From Myxococcales bacterium (GTDB lineage Bacteria > Myxococcota_A > Bradymonadia > UBA7976 > UBA1532): 64,000 nucleotides of DNA. The stretch is from the NCBI GenBank assembly GCA_020633435.1, contig JACKDP010000004.1, positions 682,001 through 746,000 of the forward strand, in the 5' to 3' direction. This document shows positions 1-8,528 of this stretch, piece by piece (positions within the stretch are counted from its first letter, which is position 1; every line of letters begins with the position of its first letter). Below the pieces are notes generated by a model. That model saw only the letters and a program-made list of their open reading frames with translations, was not told the DNA's origin and ran no database searches. Made by a program: the position numbers and the translations under genes.

Positions 1-765
1 CCGTTCATCGATGAAGCCGGCCAGCGCGGGGTCCAGATCCTCTGCCTGCAGGAGATCTTCAACGGCCCCTACTTCTGCCCCGGCCAGGACAAGCGCTGGT
101 ACGACGCCGCCGAGCCCATCCCCGATGGGCCCACCACGCGGCTGATGCAGGAGTACGCCAAGAAGTACCAGATGGTCATCGTGGTCCCCCTCTACGAGGA
201 GGCCATGCGGGGCGTCTACTACAACTCCGCCGCGGTCATCGACGCCGACGGGGAGTACCTGGGCAAGTACCGCAAGCAGCACATCCCGCAGACCAGCGGC
301 TTCTGGGAGAAGTTCTTCTTCAAGCCCGGCGACGGCGGCTACCCGGTCTTCAAGACGCGCTACGCCACCATCGGCGTCTACATCTGCTACGACCGGCACT
401 TCCCCGAGGGGGCCCGCTGCCTGGGCCTCAACGGCGCCGAGATCGTCTTCAACCCCAGCGCCACCGTGGCCGGCCTCTCCCAGTACCTCTGGAAGCTGGA
501 GCAGCCCGCCCACGCCGTCGCCAACGGGTACTACGTCGGCGCCATCAACCGCGTCGGCACCGAGGCCCCCTGGAACATCGGCAAGTTCTACGGCACCAGC
601 TACTTCGTGAACCCGCGCGGCCAGTTCCTGGCCGAGGGCACCGAGGACGGCGACGAGCTCATCGTCGCCGATCTGGACCTGTCGATGATCGACGAGACCC
701 GCAAGGTCTGGCAGTTCTACCGCGATCGCCGGCCCGAGGCGTACGACGAGATCGTCGCGTACTGA
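1..765 (+). CDS. N-carbamoyl-beta-alanine amidase (beta-ureidopropionase-like), nitrilase superfamily, 5' partial
   Basis: The frame is open from base 1, so the N-terminus lies before the window; 254 residues remain. The nitrilase-superfamily Glu-Lys-Cys triad is visible: Glu18 of the fragment in CLQE, Lys92 in YRKQHIP and Cys129 in ICYDRHFPEG. The surroundings (GAEIVFNPSAT, INRVG, FYGTSYFVNPRG) match the bacterial carbamoylase/beta-ureidopropionase branch. Such enzymes release CO2 and NH3 from N-carbamoyl-beta-alanine in reductive pyrimidine breakdown. The semialdehyde dehydrogenase and aminotransferase downstream, both on this strand, fit beta-alanine disposal. N-carbamoylputrescine amidase is the main alternative, because its active-site lysine region is similar. 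The cytoplasm is the likely site, since no signal is visible in the part present. Confidence 0.85.
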   Translation, partial: PFIDEAGQRGVQILCLQEIFNGPYFCPGQDKRWYDAAEPIPDGPTTRLMQEYAKKYQMVIVVPLYEEAMRGVYYNSAAVIDADGEYLGKYRKQHIPQTSGFWEKFFFKPGDGGYPVFKTRYATIGVYICYDRHFPEGARCLGLNGAEIVFNPSATVAGLSQYLWKLEQPAHAVANGYYVGAINRVGTEAPWNIGKFYGTSYFVNPRGQFLAEGTEDGDELIVADLDLSMIDETRKVWQFYRDRRPEAYDEIVAY

Positions 766-1103
766 TCCCGCCCGCCGCAGGCCGACCTCCGCCCCCCCCT
801 CGACACGCCCAGAAGCGCCACCGTGGCCGGGCTGCCCATCCCCACGGAGGTCCGGTCGCACGACCGGGCCCCCTGGTTCCGCCAGGGTGGTCGCCCTGGC
901 ATCCGGGGCTGCACGAGGTGAGGAGCCGGCCCGCCAGCAGGACTCACGGGCGCAGCTGATGGCGGTCCAGTCCCGGTCCCGTTCGTGTCTGGCCAGGGCC
1001 TTCTCAGCGGGTTGAAAGAAAAAGAATGAAAACATGATTACCTGCCGCCGCCTGGACGGAGGTACGTTCAACATGCGTGACCTGACTGGACAGGAGGTCG
1101 AGG
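766..1103. other. Intergenic region, 338 bp
   Basis: No gene is convincing here. The first two thirds are GC-rich and unstructured. The last part (about 1010-1045) is abruptly A-rich and may hold the promoter of the small lipoprotein genes that follow. Short open frames on both strands lack a ribosome binding site and lipoprotein or domain features. Confidence 0.5.
1012..1038 (+). promoter_or_regulatory. Candidate promoter for the low-GC lipoprotein genes
   Basis: TTGAAA (1012-1017, 5 of 6 to the sigma-70 -35 box) is followed after 15 bp by CATGAT (1033-1038, 4 of 6 to the -10 box), inside an A-rich patch that is rare in this window. The spacing is short, so this is a weak prediction. Confidence 0.25.
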
Positions 1104-1811
1104 ATGCGCAGGGCAAGGGAACCCTTGGCGGTCAGGTCGTGGTGGCTCGGCTGGGCATGGATGGCGCTGCTGGGCGCCTGCGACGACCACGTGCCCAGGC
1201 AGGAGCCCGACGAGCTGGCCCCTACGGAGGCCTGCCCCCTTGGCGCCGCTGAGACCGTGGAAGAAGCCGAGGCGCGCACCGCCGAGCTGCTCCAGTGCCT
1301 GGGCCACGATCCGGAGCAGGTCGCCATCGAGTGCGATGTCACCACCGACTGGTTCTATCTTGACCGGGTAACCATCAGAGAAGATGGGTGGACGGTCGGC
1401 AGTGACACCATTGGGTGCCTCATTCGCGCCGGCGAGGAGGCAACGGTCTATTCGTTCGATGCCGGACGGCGCCGAATTCCGGAGAGCCCCTACCGTGGCG
1501 CAGAGATGTCAAGTTCCCCCGATGACGTACTCGACTCGCAGAATCCCGAGGCCCGGCGGTGCCGAAGTGCCATCGATCCGAACCTGGCAACCTACCTCCA
1601 CAGCGACGACCTTGAGGAGGCCGCCCGCGCCTTGAGCCAGTTCATGCTGTGCGGCAGTCACCAGGAAGGGGAGTTCGACCACTATTGCTGGGGACCCATC
1701 AGAGACTCTAGCGAGTACCCCGACTTCGTCATCTTCGTCTGTCGAATTGACTCTCACCGTTACCGGGAGTCCCTTCTCTTCTTCGAGTTTGTTGGCCCGC
1801 CGCCGAGTTGA
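1104..1811 (+). CDS. Hypothetical lipoprotein
   Basis: This 235-residue protein of unknown function has an N-terminal hydrophobic segment ending in the lipobox LLGAC, followed directly by Asp-Asp, so it should be lipidated and envelope-located. The mature part contains about seven cysteines and no recognisable domain. An AGGAGG ribosome binding site lies 6 nt before the ATG. Codons use noticeably more A/T in third position than neighbours at 1-765 or 2847 onward. It heads a group of three small lipoproteins, all with Cys-Asp-Asp after the signal, placed between two genes of an apparent pyrimidine/beta-alanine catabolic set, which suggests the group was inserted there. Confidence 0.7.
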   Translation: MRRAREPLAVRSWWLGWAWMALLGACDDHVPRQEPDELAPTEACPLGAAETVEEAEARTAELLQCLGHDPEQVAIECDVTTDWFYLDRVTIREDGWTVGSDTIGCLIRAGEEATVYSFDAGRRRIPESPYRGAEMSSSPDDVLDSQNPEARRCRSAIDPNLATYLHSDDLEEAARALSQFMLCGSHQEGEFDHYCWGPIRDSSEYPDFVIFVCRIDSHRYRESLLFFEFVGPPPS

Positions 1812-1941
1812 AGTGCACCGAGCGCACCGGGCGCACGCCAGTCCAGAATCAGTCAACTTGAGGAGTCATGGCAATGCCCTGAGGCAGCGCACCGTCCACC
1901 CACCGGCAACTCACAGTCACCGTCCGCCAGGATGAACAACA

Positions 1942-2382
1942 ATGCATCGAACAAGATGGCAGCAAGCCCTCGCGGTCGGGATGCTGGCGCTCGCAGCCTG
2001 CGACGACCGACCAGCGACCGACCAACCCCCACTTCAAGCTACCCGGCAGGGCCTTACGGCCTGGGACGTCGATAGAACCCTCTCGCAAGCTGAGTCCCTT
2101 GCGGAGAGCCACTACGCTTCGCTTCTCGGGACACTTGACTCGGCCATCCAGGGTTGCTTGAGCGGCATGGGCGTGTCCGCCACGACGCTGTCGGTTTCAT
2201 GCGAATCAACTCCAATCCAGAGCAACTACGCAACCCCCTATCCTCTCATCGACGGAGACCCCGTTGGTGGTGAGTGCTATTGGAAGTGCAAGATCGAGGT
2301 TCCGTCTCAGGGCATGACATACGACTCGATCTTGATTCTCAAGGAGTTGCTCGCTCCGTCGGAGGTATCAGGAGGATGTTGA
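1942..2382 (+). CDS. Hypothetical lipoprotein
   Basis: This 146-residue protein carries a signal peptide ending LALAAC, then Asp-Asp, so it is a probable lipoprotein. The mature chain has cysteines in CLSG, SCES, GECYWKCK and the C-terminal GGC, which could form disulphides. No domain is recognised. The 60 bases from 2221 contain 34 G/C, against 52 of 60 in the line from 3001, so composition is unlike the surroundings. The stop codon overlaps the next start (TGATG), so the two are translationally coupled. The ATG at 1942 has only a weak AGGA upstream. Confidence 0.65.
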   Translation: MHRTRWQQALAVGMLALAACDDRPATDQPPLQATRQGLTAWDVDRTLSQAESLAESHYASLLGTLDSAIQGCLSGMGVSATTLSVSCESTPIQSNYATPYPLIDGDPVGGECYWKCKIEVPSQGMTYDSILILKELLAPSEVSGGC

Positions 2383-2735
2383 TGCACAACAATCTCGTCC
2401 TCAGCATCCTGGGTCTGCTGTCTCTGACCTCGCTAACAGGCTGCGACGACGTAGGCTTTGAGTTCGGCTGCCCCGAGGGGGGAAGCTGCACGGTCTCTCC
2501 GGCGGCCAAGGCGACCTGCGAGAACGAGCACGGTGCTGGCTGGACGGCATTGTGCAGTGGGCAGACGTTGGTGCATCCGTGTCCCTCGGGCGTAGATCCG
2601 ACTTGCTGGCCCTGTACGGTCTGTCAGGCGCCCCGCTGTGTGCCCCCTCTGTGTGAAGAAGTCGGCAGCGACGCCGGCGCCGCCAACGCCGCTGCGGAAG
2701 CCCTGATGGCCTGCGCGCCTGATGGCGGTACCTGA
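2382..2735 (+). CDS. Hypothetical cysteine-rich lipoprotein
   Basis: The 117-residue product starts at the ATG at 2382, not at upstream in-frame starts: GGAGG at 2371-2375 is spaced 6 nt from it, and this start places a signal peptide (ILGLLSLTSLTGC) at the N-terminus. Asp-Asp follows the lipidated cysteine. The mature protein is rich in cysteine (CPEGGSC, CPSG, CWPCTVC, CVPPLC), like the short disulphide-rich domains of myxobacterial surface lipoproteins. The C-terminus is Ala/Asp-rich. Its start overlaps the stop of the preceding lipoprotein by 1 nt. Function unknown. Confidence 0.65.
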   Translation: MHNNLVLSILGLLSLTSLTGCDDVGFEFGCPEGGSCTVSPAAKATCENEHGAGWTALCSGQTLVHPCPSGVDPTCWPCTVCQAPRCVPPLCEEVGSDAGAANAAAEALMACAPDGGT

Positions 2736-2788
2736 CGCAGCACCGTGACGGCCCTGGCCCGACCAGGGTGCGCCAGAGCGACGCCAAT

Positions 2789-2805
2789 GCATTGAATTCA
2801 AATGC
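2789..2805. promoter_or_regulatory. Imperfect palindrome upstream of mmsA-like gene
   Basis: GCATTGAATTCAAATGC is a near-perfect palindrome (one extra A) about 42 bp before the dehydrogenase start. A second GAATTC follows at 2806-2811. The site is AT-rich against a very GC-rich background, so it could be an operator or promoter element; the regulator is unknown. Confidence 0.3.
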
Positions 2806-2846
2806 GAATTCGGGCAGCCTACCGGCCGGACCGCTGGAGCACGCCC

Positions 2847-4334
2847 ATGACCTTCGACTTTCCCGCCGACGGTGAGGCCTTCACGAAGGCCTCGACCCTC
2901 GGCAACTTCATCAACGGCGCCGACCAGCCCGCCATCGGCGGGGGGCTCCTGCCCGTGGAGAACCCCCGCCACGGCCAGGTGATCGGCCAGGTGGCCGACT
3001 CCGACGCCCGGGACGTGGAGGCCGCCGTCGCCGCCGCCCGCGCCGCGTTCCCGGGCTGGCGGGACACGCCCCTGAAGGAGCGCGTCCAGGTGCTCTTCCG
3101 GCTCAAGAGCCTGCTGGAGCGCGAGCTCATGCCCCTCGCCCGCATCGTCGCCGACGAGAACGGCAAGACGGTGGCCGAGGGGGTGGCGAGCGTCCAGAAG
3201 GGCATCGAGTGCCTCGAGTTCGGCATCTCGGTGCCCAACATGGCCGCGGGCGGGCAGCTCGAGGTGAGCCGCGGGGTGAGCTGCCGGGTGCAGTACGAGC
3301 CTCTGGGGGTGGTGGCGGGCGTCGTGCCGTTCAACTTCCCCATCATGGTGCCCATGTGGATGCTCCCCCAGGCCCTCGTGGCGGGGAACACCTTCGTCAT
3401 GAAGCCCTCGGAGCAGACGCCCTACGGCATGGCCCGGGTGGCGGAGCTCTTCGCCGAGGCGGGCCTGCCCGCCGGGGTGCTCAACCTGGTCAACGGGGGC
3501 CGCGCGGCCGTCGAGGCCCTCGTCGACCACCCCGACGTGAAGGCGTTCGGCTTCGTGGGCAGCACCCGCGTCGCGAAGCTGCTCTATGAGCGCAGCGCCG
3601 CCACCGGCCGCCGCGCGCTCTGCCTGGGCGGCGCCAAGAACCACCTGGTCGTCGTGCCCGACGCCGACGTGGCCCTGACCGCCCAGAACGTGATCGCCTC
3701 GGCCTTCGGCTGCGCCGGCCAGCGGTGCATGGCGGCCTCCGTGCTCATCGCCGTGGGCGACTGCGAGCACGTCATCGACGCCATCGTCGAGCAGGCGAAG
3801 GCCATCCGCCTGGGCGAGGACATGGGCTGCATCATCAACGCCGCCAGCGTCGAGCGCATCGAGGGCTATATCACCGACGCCGAGGCCCGCGGGGCCCGGG
3901 TCCGCGTGGATGGCCGGGGCGCCGGCCAGGGTCGCGCGGGCTACTGGGTCGGCCCGACGGTGCTCGATGACGTCACGGCCGACATGCCCGCCGGCTGCGA
4001 GGAGATCTTCGGCCCCGTCCTCTCCATCATCCGGGTGGCCACGGTGGACCAGGCCCTGGCCATCGAGAACGCCAACCCCTACGGCAACGCCGCCAGCATC
4101 TACACCACCAGCGGCGCCGTCGCCGAGTACTGCGTCCAGCGCTTCGAGGCGGGCATGGTGGCGGTGAACATCGGCGTGCCGGTGCCGCGCGAGCCCTTCC
4201 CCTTCGGCGGCTTCAACCGCTCGAAGTTCGGCCATGGCGACATCACCGGCTGGGATGGCTTCCGCTTCTGGACGCGGCCGCGCAAGGTCACCACGAAGTG
4301 GGCCCTGCAGGCCGATCAGACCTGGATGTCTTGA
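2847..4334 (+). CDS. mmsA: Methylmalonate/malonate-semialdehyde dehydrogenase (CoA-acylating)
   Basis: An ALDH-superfamily enzyme of 495 residues, the usual MmsA length. It oxidises malonate or methylmalonate semialdehyde with NAD+ and CoA to acetyl- or propionyl-CoA. The family signature is clear: PFNFPIMVPMWMLPQAL at 161-177, CLGGAKNH at 259-266 where ordinary ALDHs have a catalytic Glu-containing ELGGK, and the nucleophile Cys294 in GCAGQRCMA. The start at 2847 (MTFDFPADG) is preferred over upstream in-frame codons because it gives the normal N-terminus. It sits 30 nt before the aminotransferase on the same strand. With the amidase upstream it would complete beta-alanine degradation; valine or inositol catabolism are alternatives. 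Confidence 0.88.
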   Translation: MTFDFPADGEAFTKASTLGNFINGADQPAIGGGLLPVENPRHGQVIGQVADSDARDVEAAVAAARAAFPGWRDTPLKERVQVLFRLKSLLERELMPLARIVADENGKTVAEGVASVQKGIECLEFGISVPNMAAGGQLEVSRGVSCRVQYEPLGVVAGVVPFNFPIMVPMWMLPQALVAGNTFVMKPSEQTPYGMARVAELFAEAGLPAGVLNLVNGGRAAVEALVDHPDVKAFGFVGSTRVAKLLYERSAATGRRALCLGGAKNHLVVVPDADVALTAQNVIASAFGCAGQRCMAASVLIAVGDCEHVIDAIVEQAKAIRLGEDMGCIINAASVERIEGYITDAEARGARVRVDGRGAGQGRAGYWVGPTVLDDVTADMPAGCEEIFGPVLSIIRVATVDQALAIENANPYGNAASIYTTSGAVAEYCVQRFEAGMVAVNIGVPVPREPFPFGGFNRSKFGHGDITGWDGFRFWTRPRKVTTKWALQADQTWMS

Positions 4335-4364
4335 ACATCATTGAGCTTTCAGAAAGGAGTCACC

Positions 4365-5714
4365 ATGAAGCCCGGTGAGACCATGAGCGGCGACGAGATG
4401 GTTCGGCTCTGCAAGGAGCACTCGATGTGGACGTGGGCCAAGGGGGATGACGTCAACCCCCTGCCCGTCGTCCGCGCCGAGGGGATCTGGCTGTACGGCC
4501 CCAACGGCGAGCGCTGGATGGACTTCAACAGCCAGCTCATGAGCGTGAACATCGGCCACGGCCACCCCCGGGTGATCGACGCCATCAAGCGCCAGCTCGA
4601 CACCCTCATCTACACCTACCCCGGCACGGCGACCCCCGTGCGGGCGCGGGTCTCGAAGAAGCTGGCCGACCTGCTGCCGGCCCACATCAACACCGTCTTC
4701 TTCACCCTGGGCGGGGCCGAGGCCAACGAGAACGCCATCAAGGCGGCGCGCCTCTACACCGGCCGCTTCAAGATCCTGAGCCGCTACCGCAGCTACCACG
4801 GCGGCACCAACGCCACCATGCAGCTCACCGGCGATCCGCGCCGCTGGCCCAGCGAGCCCGGCTCCCCCGGCTTCATCCGCGTGATGGACCCCAACCCGTA
4901 CGACTACAGCTTCGGGGACTCGGACGCCGAGAAGGTGGCCAACAACCTGCGGTACCTCGAAGAGGTCATCATGTACGAGGGGCCGCAGAACATCGCGGCC
5001 ATGTTCATCGAGACGGTCACCGGCACCAACGGCATCCTGCCGCCGCCGGCCGGCTACCTGCAGGGCCTCCGGGCGCTGCTCTCGAAGTACGGTATCCTGC
5101 TGGTCTGCGACGAGGTGATGGCGGGCTTCGGCCGGACCGGCAAGCTCTTCGCCTTCCAGCACGGCGACGCCCCCGGGGCGCCGTTCGCGCCCGACATCGT
5201 GACGATGGCCAAGGGGCTGACCAGCTCCTACGTGCCCCTCGGGTGCATGGCCGTCAGCGACGCCATCGCGAAGCACTTCAAGGAGAACGTCTTCTGGGGC
5301 GGCCTGACGTACAACTCGCACCCCATCGGCCTCGCCGCCGCCGAGGCCGCCATCGACGCCCTCATCGACGAGGGCATGGTGGAGAACGCCGCCCGCCTGC
5401 AGCCCGTGATGACGGCCCACATGGAGCGGATGAAGCAGAAGCACCCCTCCGTGAAGGCGTACCGCAACATCGGCCTGTTCGGGATGATGGACCTGCAGAA
5501 GGACGCGGCGGGCACCCCGGCCGCCCCCTACAACGGCGGCTCGCCGGCCATGGGGGCGCTCGGCAAGTTCTTCCGGGACAACGGGATGTTCACGTTCGTG
5601 CGCTGGGGCAGCTTCATGTGCAACCCGCCCCTCTGCATCACCGAGGACGAGCTGGCCCAGGCCTTCGACATCATCGATCGGGGCCTGGCCATCACCGACG
5701 CCGCCATGAGCTGA
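4365..5714 (+). CDS. Class III (omega) aminotransferase, beta-alanine:pyruvate type
   Basis: A PLP-dependent class III aminotransferase of 449 residues. LVCDEVMAGFGRTGK at 246-260 holds the cofactor-ring aspartate (Asp249), and Lys283 in TMAKGLTSSYVPLG forms the Schiff base. The ATG at 4365 is chosen because AAAGGAG ends 6 nt before it; an upstream TTG at 4341 has no such site. Position after mmsA suggests beta-alanine (or another omega-amino acid or taurine) is transaminated to malonate semialdehyde, the substrate of the preceding gene's product. Substrate specificity cannot be read from sequence alone; taurine:pyruvate and putrescine aminotransferases share these motifs. It is convergent with the amine oxidase, with only 21 bp between them. 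Confidence 0.82.
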   Translation: MKPGETMSGDEMVRLCKEHSMWTWAKGDDVNPLPVVRAEGIWLYGPNGERWMDFNSQLMSVNIGHGHPRVIDAIKRQLDTLIYTYPGTATPVRARVSKKLADLLPAHINTVFFTLGGAEANENAIKAARLYTGRFKILSRYRSYHGGTNATMQLTGDPRRWPSEPGSPGFIRVMDPNPYDYSFGDSDAEKVANNLRYLEEVIMYEGPQNIAAMFIETVTGTNGILPPPAGYLQGLRALLSKYGILLVCDEVMAGFGRTGKLFAFQHGDAPGAPFAPDIVTMAKGLTSSYVPLGCMAVSDAIAKHFKENVFWGGLTYNSHPIGLAAAEAAIDALIDEGMVENAARLQPVMTAHMERMKQKHPSVKAYRNIGLFGMMDLQKDAAGTPAAPYNGGSPAMGALGKFFRDNGMFTFVRWGSFMCNPPLCITEDELAQAFDIIDRGLAITDAAMS

Positions 5715-5735
5715 CGGCGTCGGCGGCGGCGGGCC

Positions 5736-7364
5736 TCAGAGGACGCCGCTCTTGATGTCGTGCAGCAGCTCGGTGCCGGCGCGCACCCCGCTGCCGGCGG
5801 CCCCCTCCATGAAGCCCTGCCACTCGTAGAACGAGTCGGCGTGCTCCCCCACGAAGAGCAGGTTGTCCACCCGCCGGCCCTCGTTGTCGGCGATGGTCGT
5901 GAAGTAGCCGGGCTGGTTGTTGGTGTAGCTGCCGAGGGCCGTGGGCACCGTGGGCCAGTGCTGCAGGATGGCGCGGAAGTCACCCCGCGCGTCGCGCGAG
6001 GCCGCCGCCCGCATGCCCGGGATGACCTGGTCCATGCCGTTGAGCCAGTCGGAGACCTGCCGCTGCACCCGGTTGGTGCGCAGGGCCGCGCCGCGATCGC
6101 CGCCGGCGTAGTCGGTGATGACCCCCTGGGGGCCGCCGTCGTCGGGGTTCGTCTCCCAGGTGACCTGCACGTTCGGCAGGCCCCGGGCGTAGACGAGGCC
6201 GCTGCACCCGACGTCGCGCCAGACGCGCTGGTCGAAGCCGACCATCGTCTTGGCGTTGGTGCCGTAGTCGAGGTTGTCGATGGCGTAGCGCTTCCAGTCG
6301 GGCAGGCCCAGGCTGGCGTCCAGGTGCACGTTGCGCAGCGTCGAGAACGGCGTCGCCAGGACGACGACGTCGGCCTCGCGGTCCACCGTGCCGCCAGGCC
6401 CGTCGAACGTCATCCGGTAGCGGCCGTTGGCGGCGCGGGAGAGCGCCGTCAGCCACATGCCCCGCTCGATCTGCCCCTCCAGGGCCTCCGTGAGGCGCGC
6501 CGGGATCTGCTGGTTGCCCCCGCGGATGTGGTAGCGCTCATCGGAAAAGACGCCGAATTCCCGGAACTTGGAGCGCCGGTCGGCGTGGATGAAGTAGAGG
6601 AAGGACAGGCAGCTCTGCCGATCCAGCTCGGCGCCGTACTCGCCGACGTAGGCCGAGTCGAGGGCCGCCTTCAGGATGTCCCCCGCGCCCCGCGTCTCCA
6701 GGTACTCGGCCAGGCTGGTGTAGTCGAGGACGCGATCGCCGTCCGTGTGCACCTCGGCCGTGGGGCCGCCGCTCGTCGACTGCAGGTCGGCGCGCATCCG
6801 GGGCACGAAGGCGCGGTACTCCTCGACGATCTCGGCCTCGTCGCGCAGCGCGCCGTCGAGGTACCAGAAGGTCTCGCCCGGGCCCTTGGTGAGCACCTCG
6901 GTGTCCAGCTTGAAGGTCTGGATGTAGGCGCTCATGGTCCAGTGGGTCGTGTCGATGAGCTCGCCGCCCAGCTCCACCACCTGCCCCGGGAACTCCACGG
7001 CGCCGGGGAAGGCCCCGCCCAGGCTGTAGCAGCGCCCGCCGGTGCGCTCGGAGGCCTCGTAGATCCGGGCGCGCACGCCCCCGCCCTGGAGCTGCCACGC
7101 GCACGAGAGGCCCGCGAGGCCCGCGCCGATGATGGCGATCTCGGCGTCGGCGCGCGACGCCGGGCGACCCAGCGCGGTGCGCGGCAGCATGCCGGCCGCC
7201 GCCAGCGCGGCCGCGCCCTTGAGGAAGCCACGCCGGTTCAGGCCGCTGCGCTCCCGCGCCGCCATCCGCTCCAGCACCTCCTTCGCGGGCAGCTGGTGGA
7301 CCTCGGCAAGTTCAGCGGCGCGCGCGACGCGCCGCAGGCGATGAAAACGGTCCGAACGGCTCAT
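5736..7364 (-). CDS. Flavin-containing amine oxidase, Tat-exported
   Basis: 542 residues. The Tat motif NRRGFLKG, followed by an Ala-rich hydrophobic stretch, begins about 45 residues in, so export of the folded flavoprotein is likely. The FAD-binding Rossmann motif IIGAGLAGLSCAWQL is followed by the GG motif SERTGGRC, and the C-terminal flavin clamp FVGEHADSFYEWQGFMEGA is typical of monoamine oxidase/L-amino-acid oxidase relatives. These enzymes oxidise amines to aldehydes with H2O2 release. The start at 7364 has GGGGAGGGG upstream and gives a sensible Tat leader. It lies 87 nt downstream of the LeuB-like gene on the same strand and may be co-transcribed. Substrate unknown. Confidence 0.85.
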   Translation of the reverse strand: MSRSDRFHRLRRVARAAELAEVHQLPAKEVLERMAARERSGLNRRGFLKGAAALAAAGMLPRTALGRPASRADAEIAIIGAGLAGLSCAWQLQGGGVRARIYEASERTGGRCYSLGGAFPGAVEFPGQVVELGGELIDTTHWTMSAYIQTFKLDTEVLTKGPGETFWYLDGALRDEAEIVEEYRAFVPRMRADLQSTSGGPTAEVHTDGDRVLDYTSLAEYLETRGAGDILKAALDSAYVGEYGAELDRQSCLSFLYFIHADRRSKFREFGVFSDERYHIRGGNQQIPARLTEALEGQIERGMWLTALSRAANGRYRMTFDGPGGTVDREADVVVLATPFSTLRNVHLDASLGLPDWKRYAIDNLDYGTNAKTMVGFDQRVWRDVGCSGLVYARGLPNVQVTWETNPDDGGPQGVITDYAGGDRGAALRTNRVQRQVSDWLNGMDQVIPGMRAAASRDARGDFRAILQHWPTVPTALGSYTNNQPGYFTTIADNEGRRVDNLLFVGEHADSFYEWQGFMEGAAGSGVRAGTELLHDIKSGVL

Positions 7365-7451
7365 GCAAATCCCCTCCCCGACCCCCGACAAAACTAACGA
7401 GACCAACGCCCGCCGACAAGGCGAAGTGGCCGGGGTAGGGACAGGTAGGCG

Positions 7452-8528
7452 TCAACCCGCCGAAATCCGGGCGGTGACGGCGGCGCCGGCGGCCCGCGTG
7501 CCCAGCGTGCCGCCGAGATCGCGGGTGGCCTCCCCGGCCGCGAGGGCCTGGCGGACGGCCTCCTCGATGGCGGCCCCGGCGGCCTCCGCCCCCAGCCACT
7601 CGAGCATCTGGGCCCCCGTGAGGATCATGGCGAAGGGGTTGGCCACGTCCTGCCCGGCCAGCGGCGGGGCGCTGCCATGCACCGGCTCGAAGAGCCCGGC
7701 CTTGCCCGGGTGCACGTTCCCGCTCGGGGCCAGGCCGAGGCCCCCCACGAGCTGCGCCGCCAGATCGCTGAGCAGATCCCCGAACATGTTGCTGGTGACG
7801 ATGACGTCGAAGTCCTCGGGGGCCCGCACCAGCTCCATGGCGGCCACGTCGGCGTAGAGGTGGCGCGACTCGATGTCGGGGTACTCGGCGCGCACCTCCT
7901 TGAAGACGCGCTGCCAGAGGCCATGGGCGTGGGTCAGCACGTTGGCCTTGTCGGCCATGCAGACCCGCTTCAGGCCCCGGCCGCGCGCGTGCTCGAAGGC
8001 GGCGCGGATGATGCGCTCCACCCCGCGCCGCGTGCTGATCATCTCGTTGATGGCGATCTCGTCGGGCGTGCCCTGCTTGAAGGTGCCGCCGACGCCGACA
8101 TACAGCCCCTCCGTGTTCTCCCGGAAGATCACGAAGTCGAGGTCCTGGGCCGTCTTGCCCTTGAGCGGCGTGAGATCCGGGTGCAGCAGCTTCACCGGCC
8201 GCTGGTTGATGTAGAGGTCGAGGCGCATCCGCAGGCCCAGCAAGATGTCATGGGCGTGCCTCTGGCCGGGCACCCGCGGATCGCCGAGGGCCCCGAGGAA
8301 GATGGCGTCGTAGTGGTCGCGCAGATCCTCGAAGACGGGATCGGGCAGCGACACCCCCTCGCGCAGGTACTTCTCGGCGCCGAGGTCGAACCAGACGAAG
8401 TCGAGCTCGAGGCCGAAGGCGCGGGCGGCGGCCTCGAGGACGCCGACGGCGGCCGTCGCCACCTCCGTCCCGATGCCGTCGCCGGGGATGACCGCGATGC
8501 GCCAGGGGCGCTGGGTGGCAGGGTTCAT
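7452..8528 (-). CDS. Isocitrate/isopropylmalate dehydrogenase family enzyme (LeuB/tartrate dehydrogenase-like)
   Basis: 358 residues. The family signatures are present: IPGDGIGTEV near the N-terminus, the substrate arginines in LRMRLDLYINQRPVKLL, RENTEGLYVG, DKANVL, the metal aspartates in TSNMFGDLLSDLAA and FEPVHGSAP. These enzymes perform NAD(P)-dependent oxidative decarboxylation of a 2-hydroxy-dicarboxylate. 3-isopropylmalate is the textbook substrate, but no leuA, leuC or leuD is nearby and the RENTEG form also occurs in tartrate, homoisocitrate and isocitrate enzymes, so I do not assign leuB. The start at 8528 has GGAGG 4-5 nt upstream. It is divergent from the DksA-like gene. Confidence 0.8.
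   Translation of the reverse strand: MNPATQRPWRIAVIPGDGIGTEVATAAVGVLEAAARAFGLELDFVWFDLGAEKYLREGVSLPDPVFEDLRDHYDAIFLGALGDPRVPGQRHAHDILLGLRMRLDLYINQRPVKLLHPDLTPLKGKTAQDLDFVIFRENTEGLYVGVGGTFKQGTPDEIAINEMISTRRGVERIIRAAFEHARGRGLKRVCMADKANVLTHAHGLWQRVFKEVRAEYPDIESRHLYADVAAMELVRAPEDFDVIVTSNMFGDLLSDLAAQLVGGLGLAPSGNVHPGKAGLFEPVHGSAPPLAGQDVANPFAMILTGAQMLEWLGAEAAGAAIEEAVRQALAAGEATRDLGGTLGTRAAGAAVTARISAG

Noticed and set aside
766..1103. tRNA or small RNA in the longest early gap
   Set aside because: No cloverleaf, GTTCRA box or strong terminator hairpin could be found by eye.
2433..4235. 600-codon open frame antisense to mmsA, and similar very long antisense frames (for example 28806-31283 and 43591-46197)
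   Set aside because: High GC removes stop codons from the other frames. The translations are rich in His, Gly, Arg and Val with no domains, whereas the opposite strand encodes clear families.
7452..8528. Leucine biosynthesis leuB
   Set aside because: No leuA, leuC or leuD is nearby and the RENTEG motif is shared with tartrate and homoisocitrate enzymes, so only the family is claimed.
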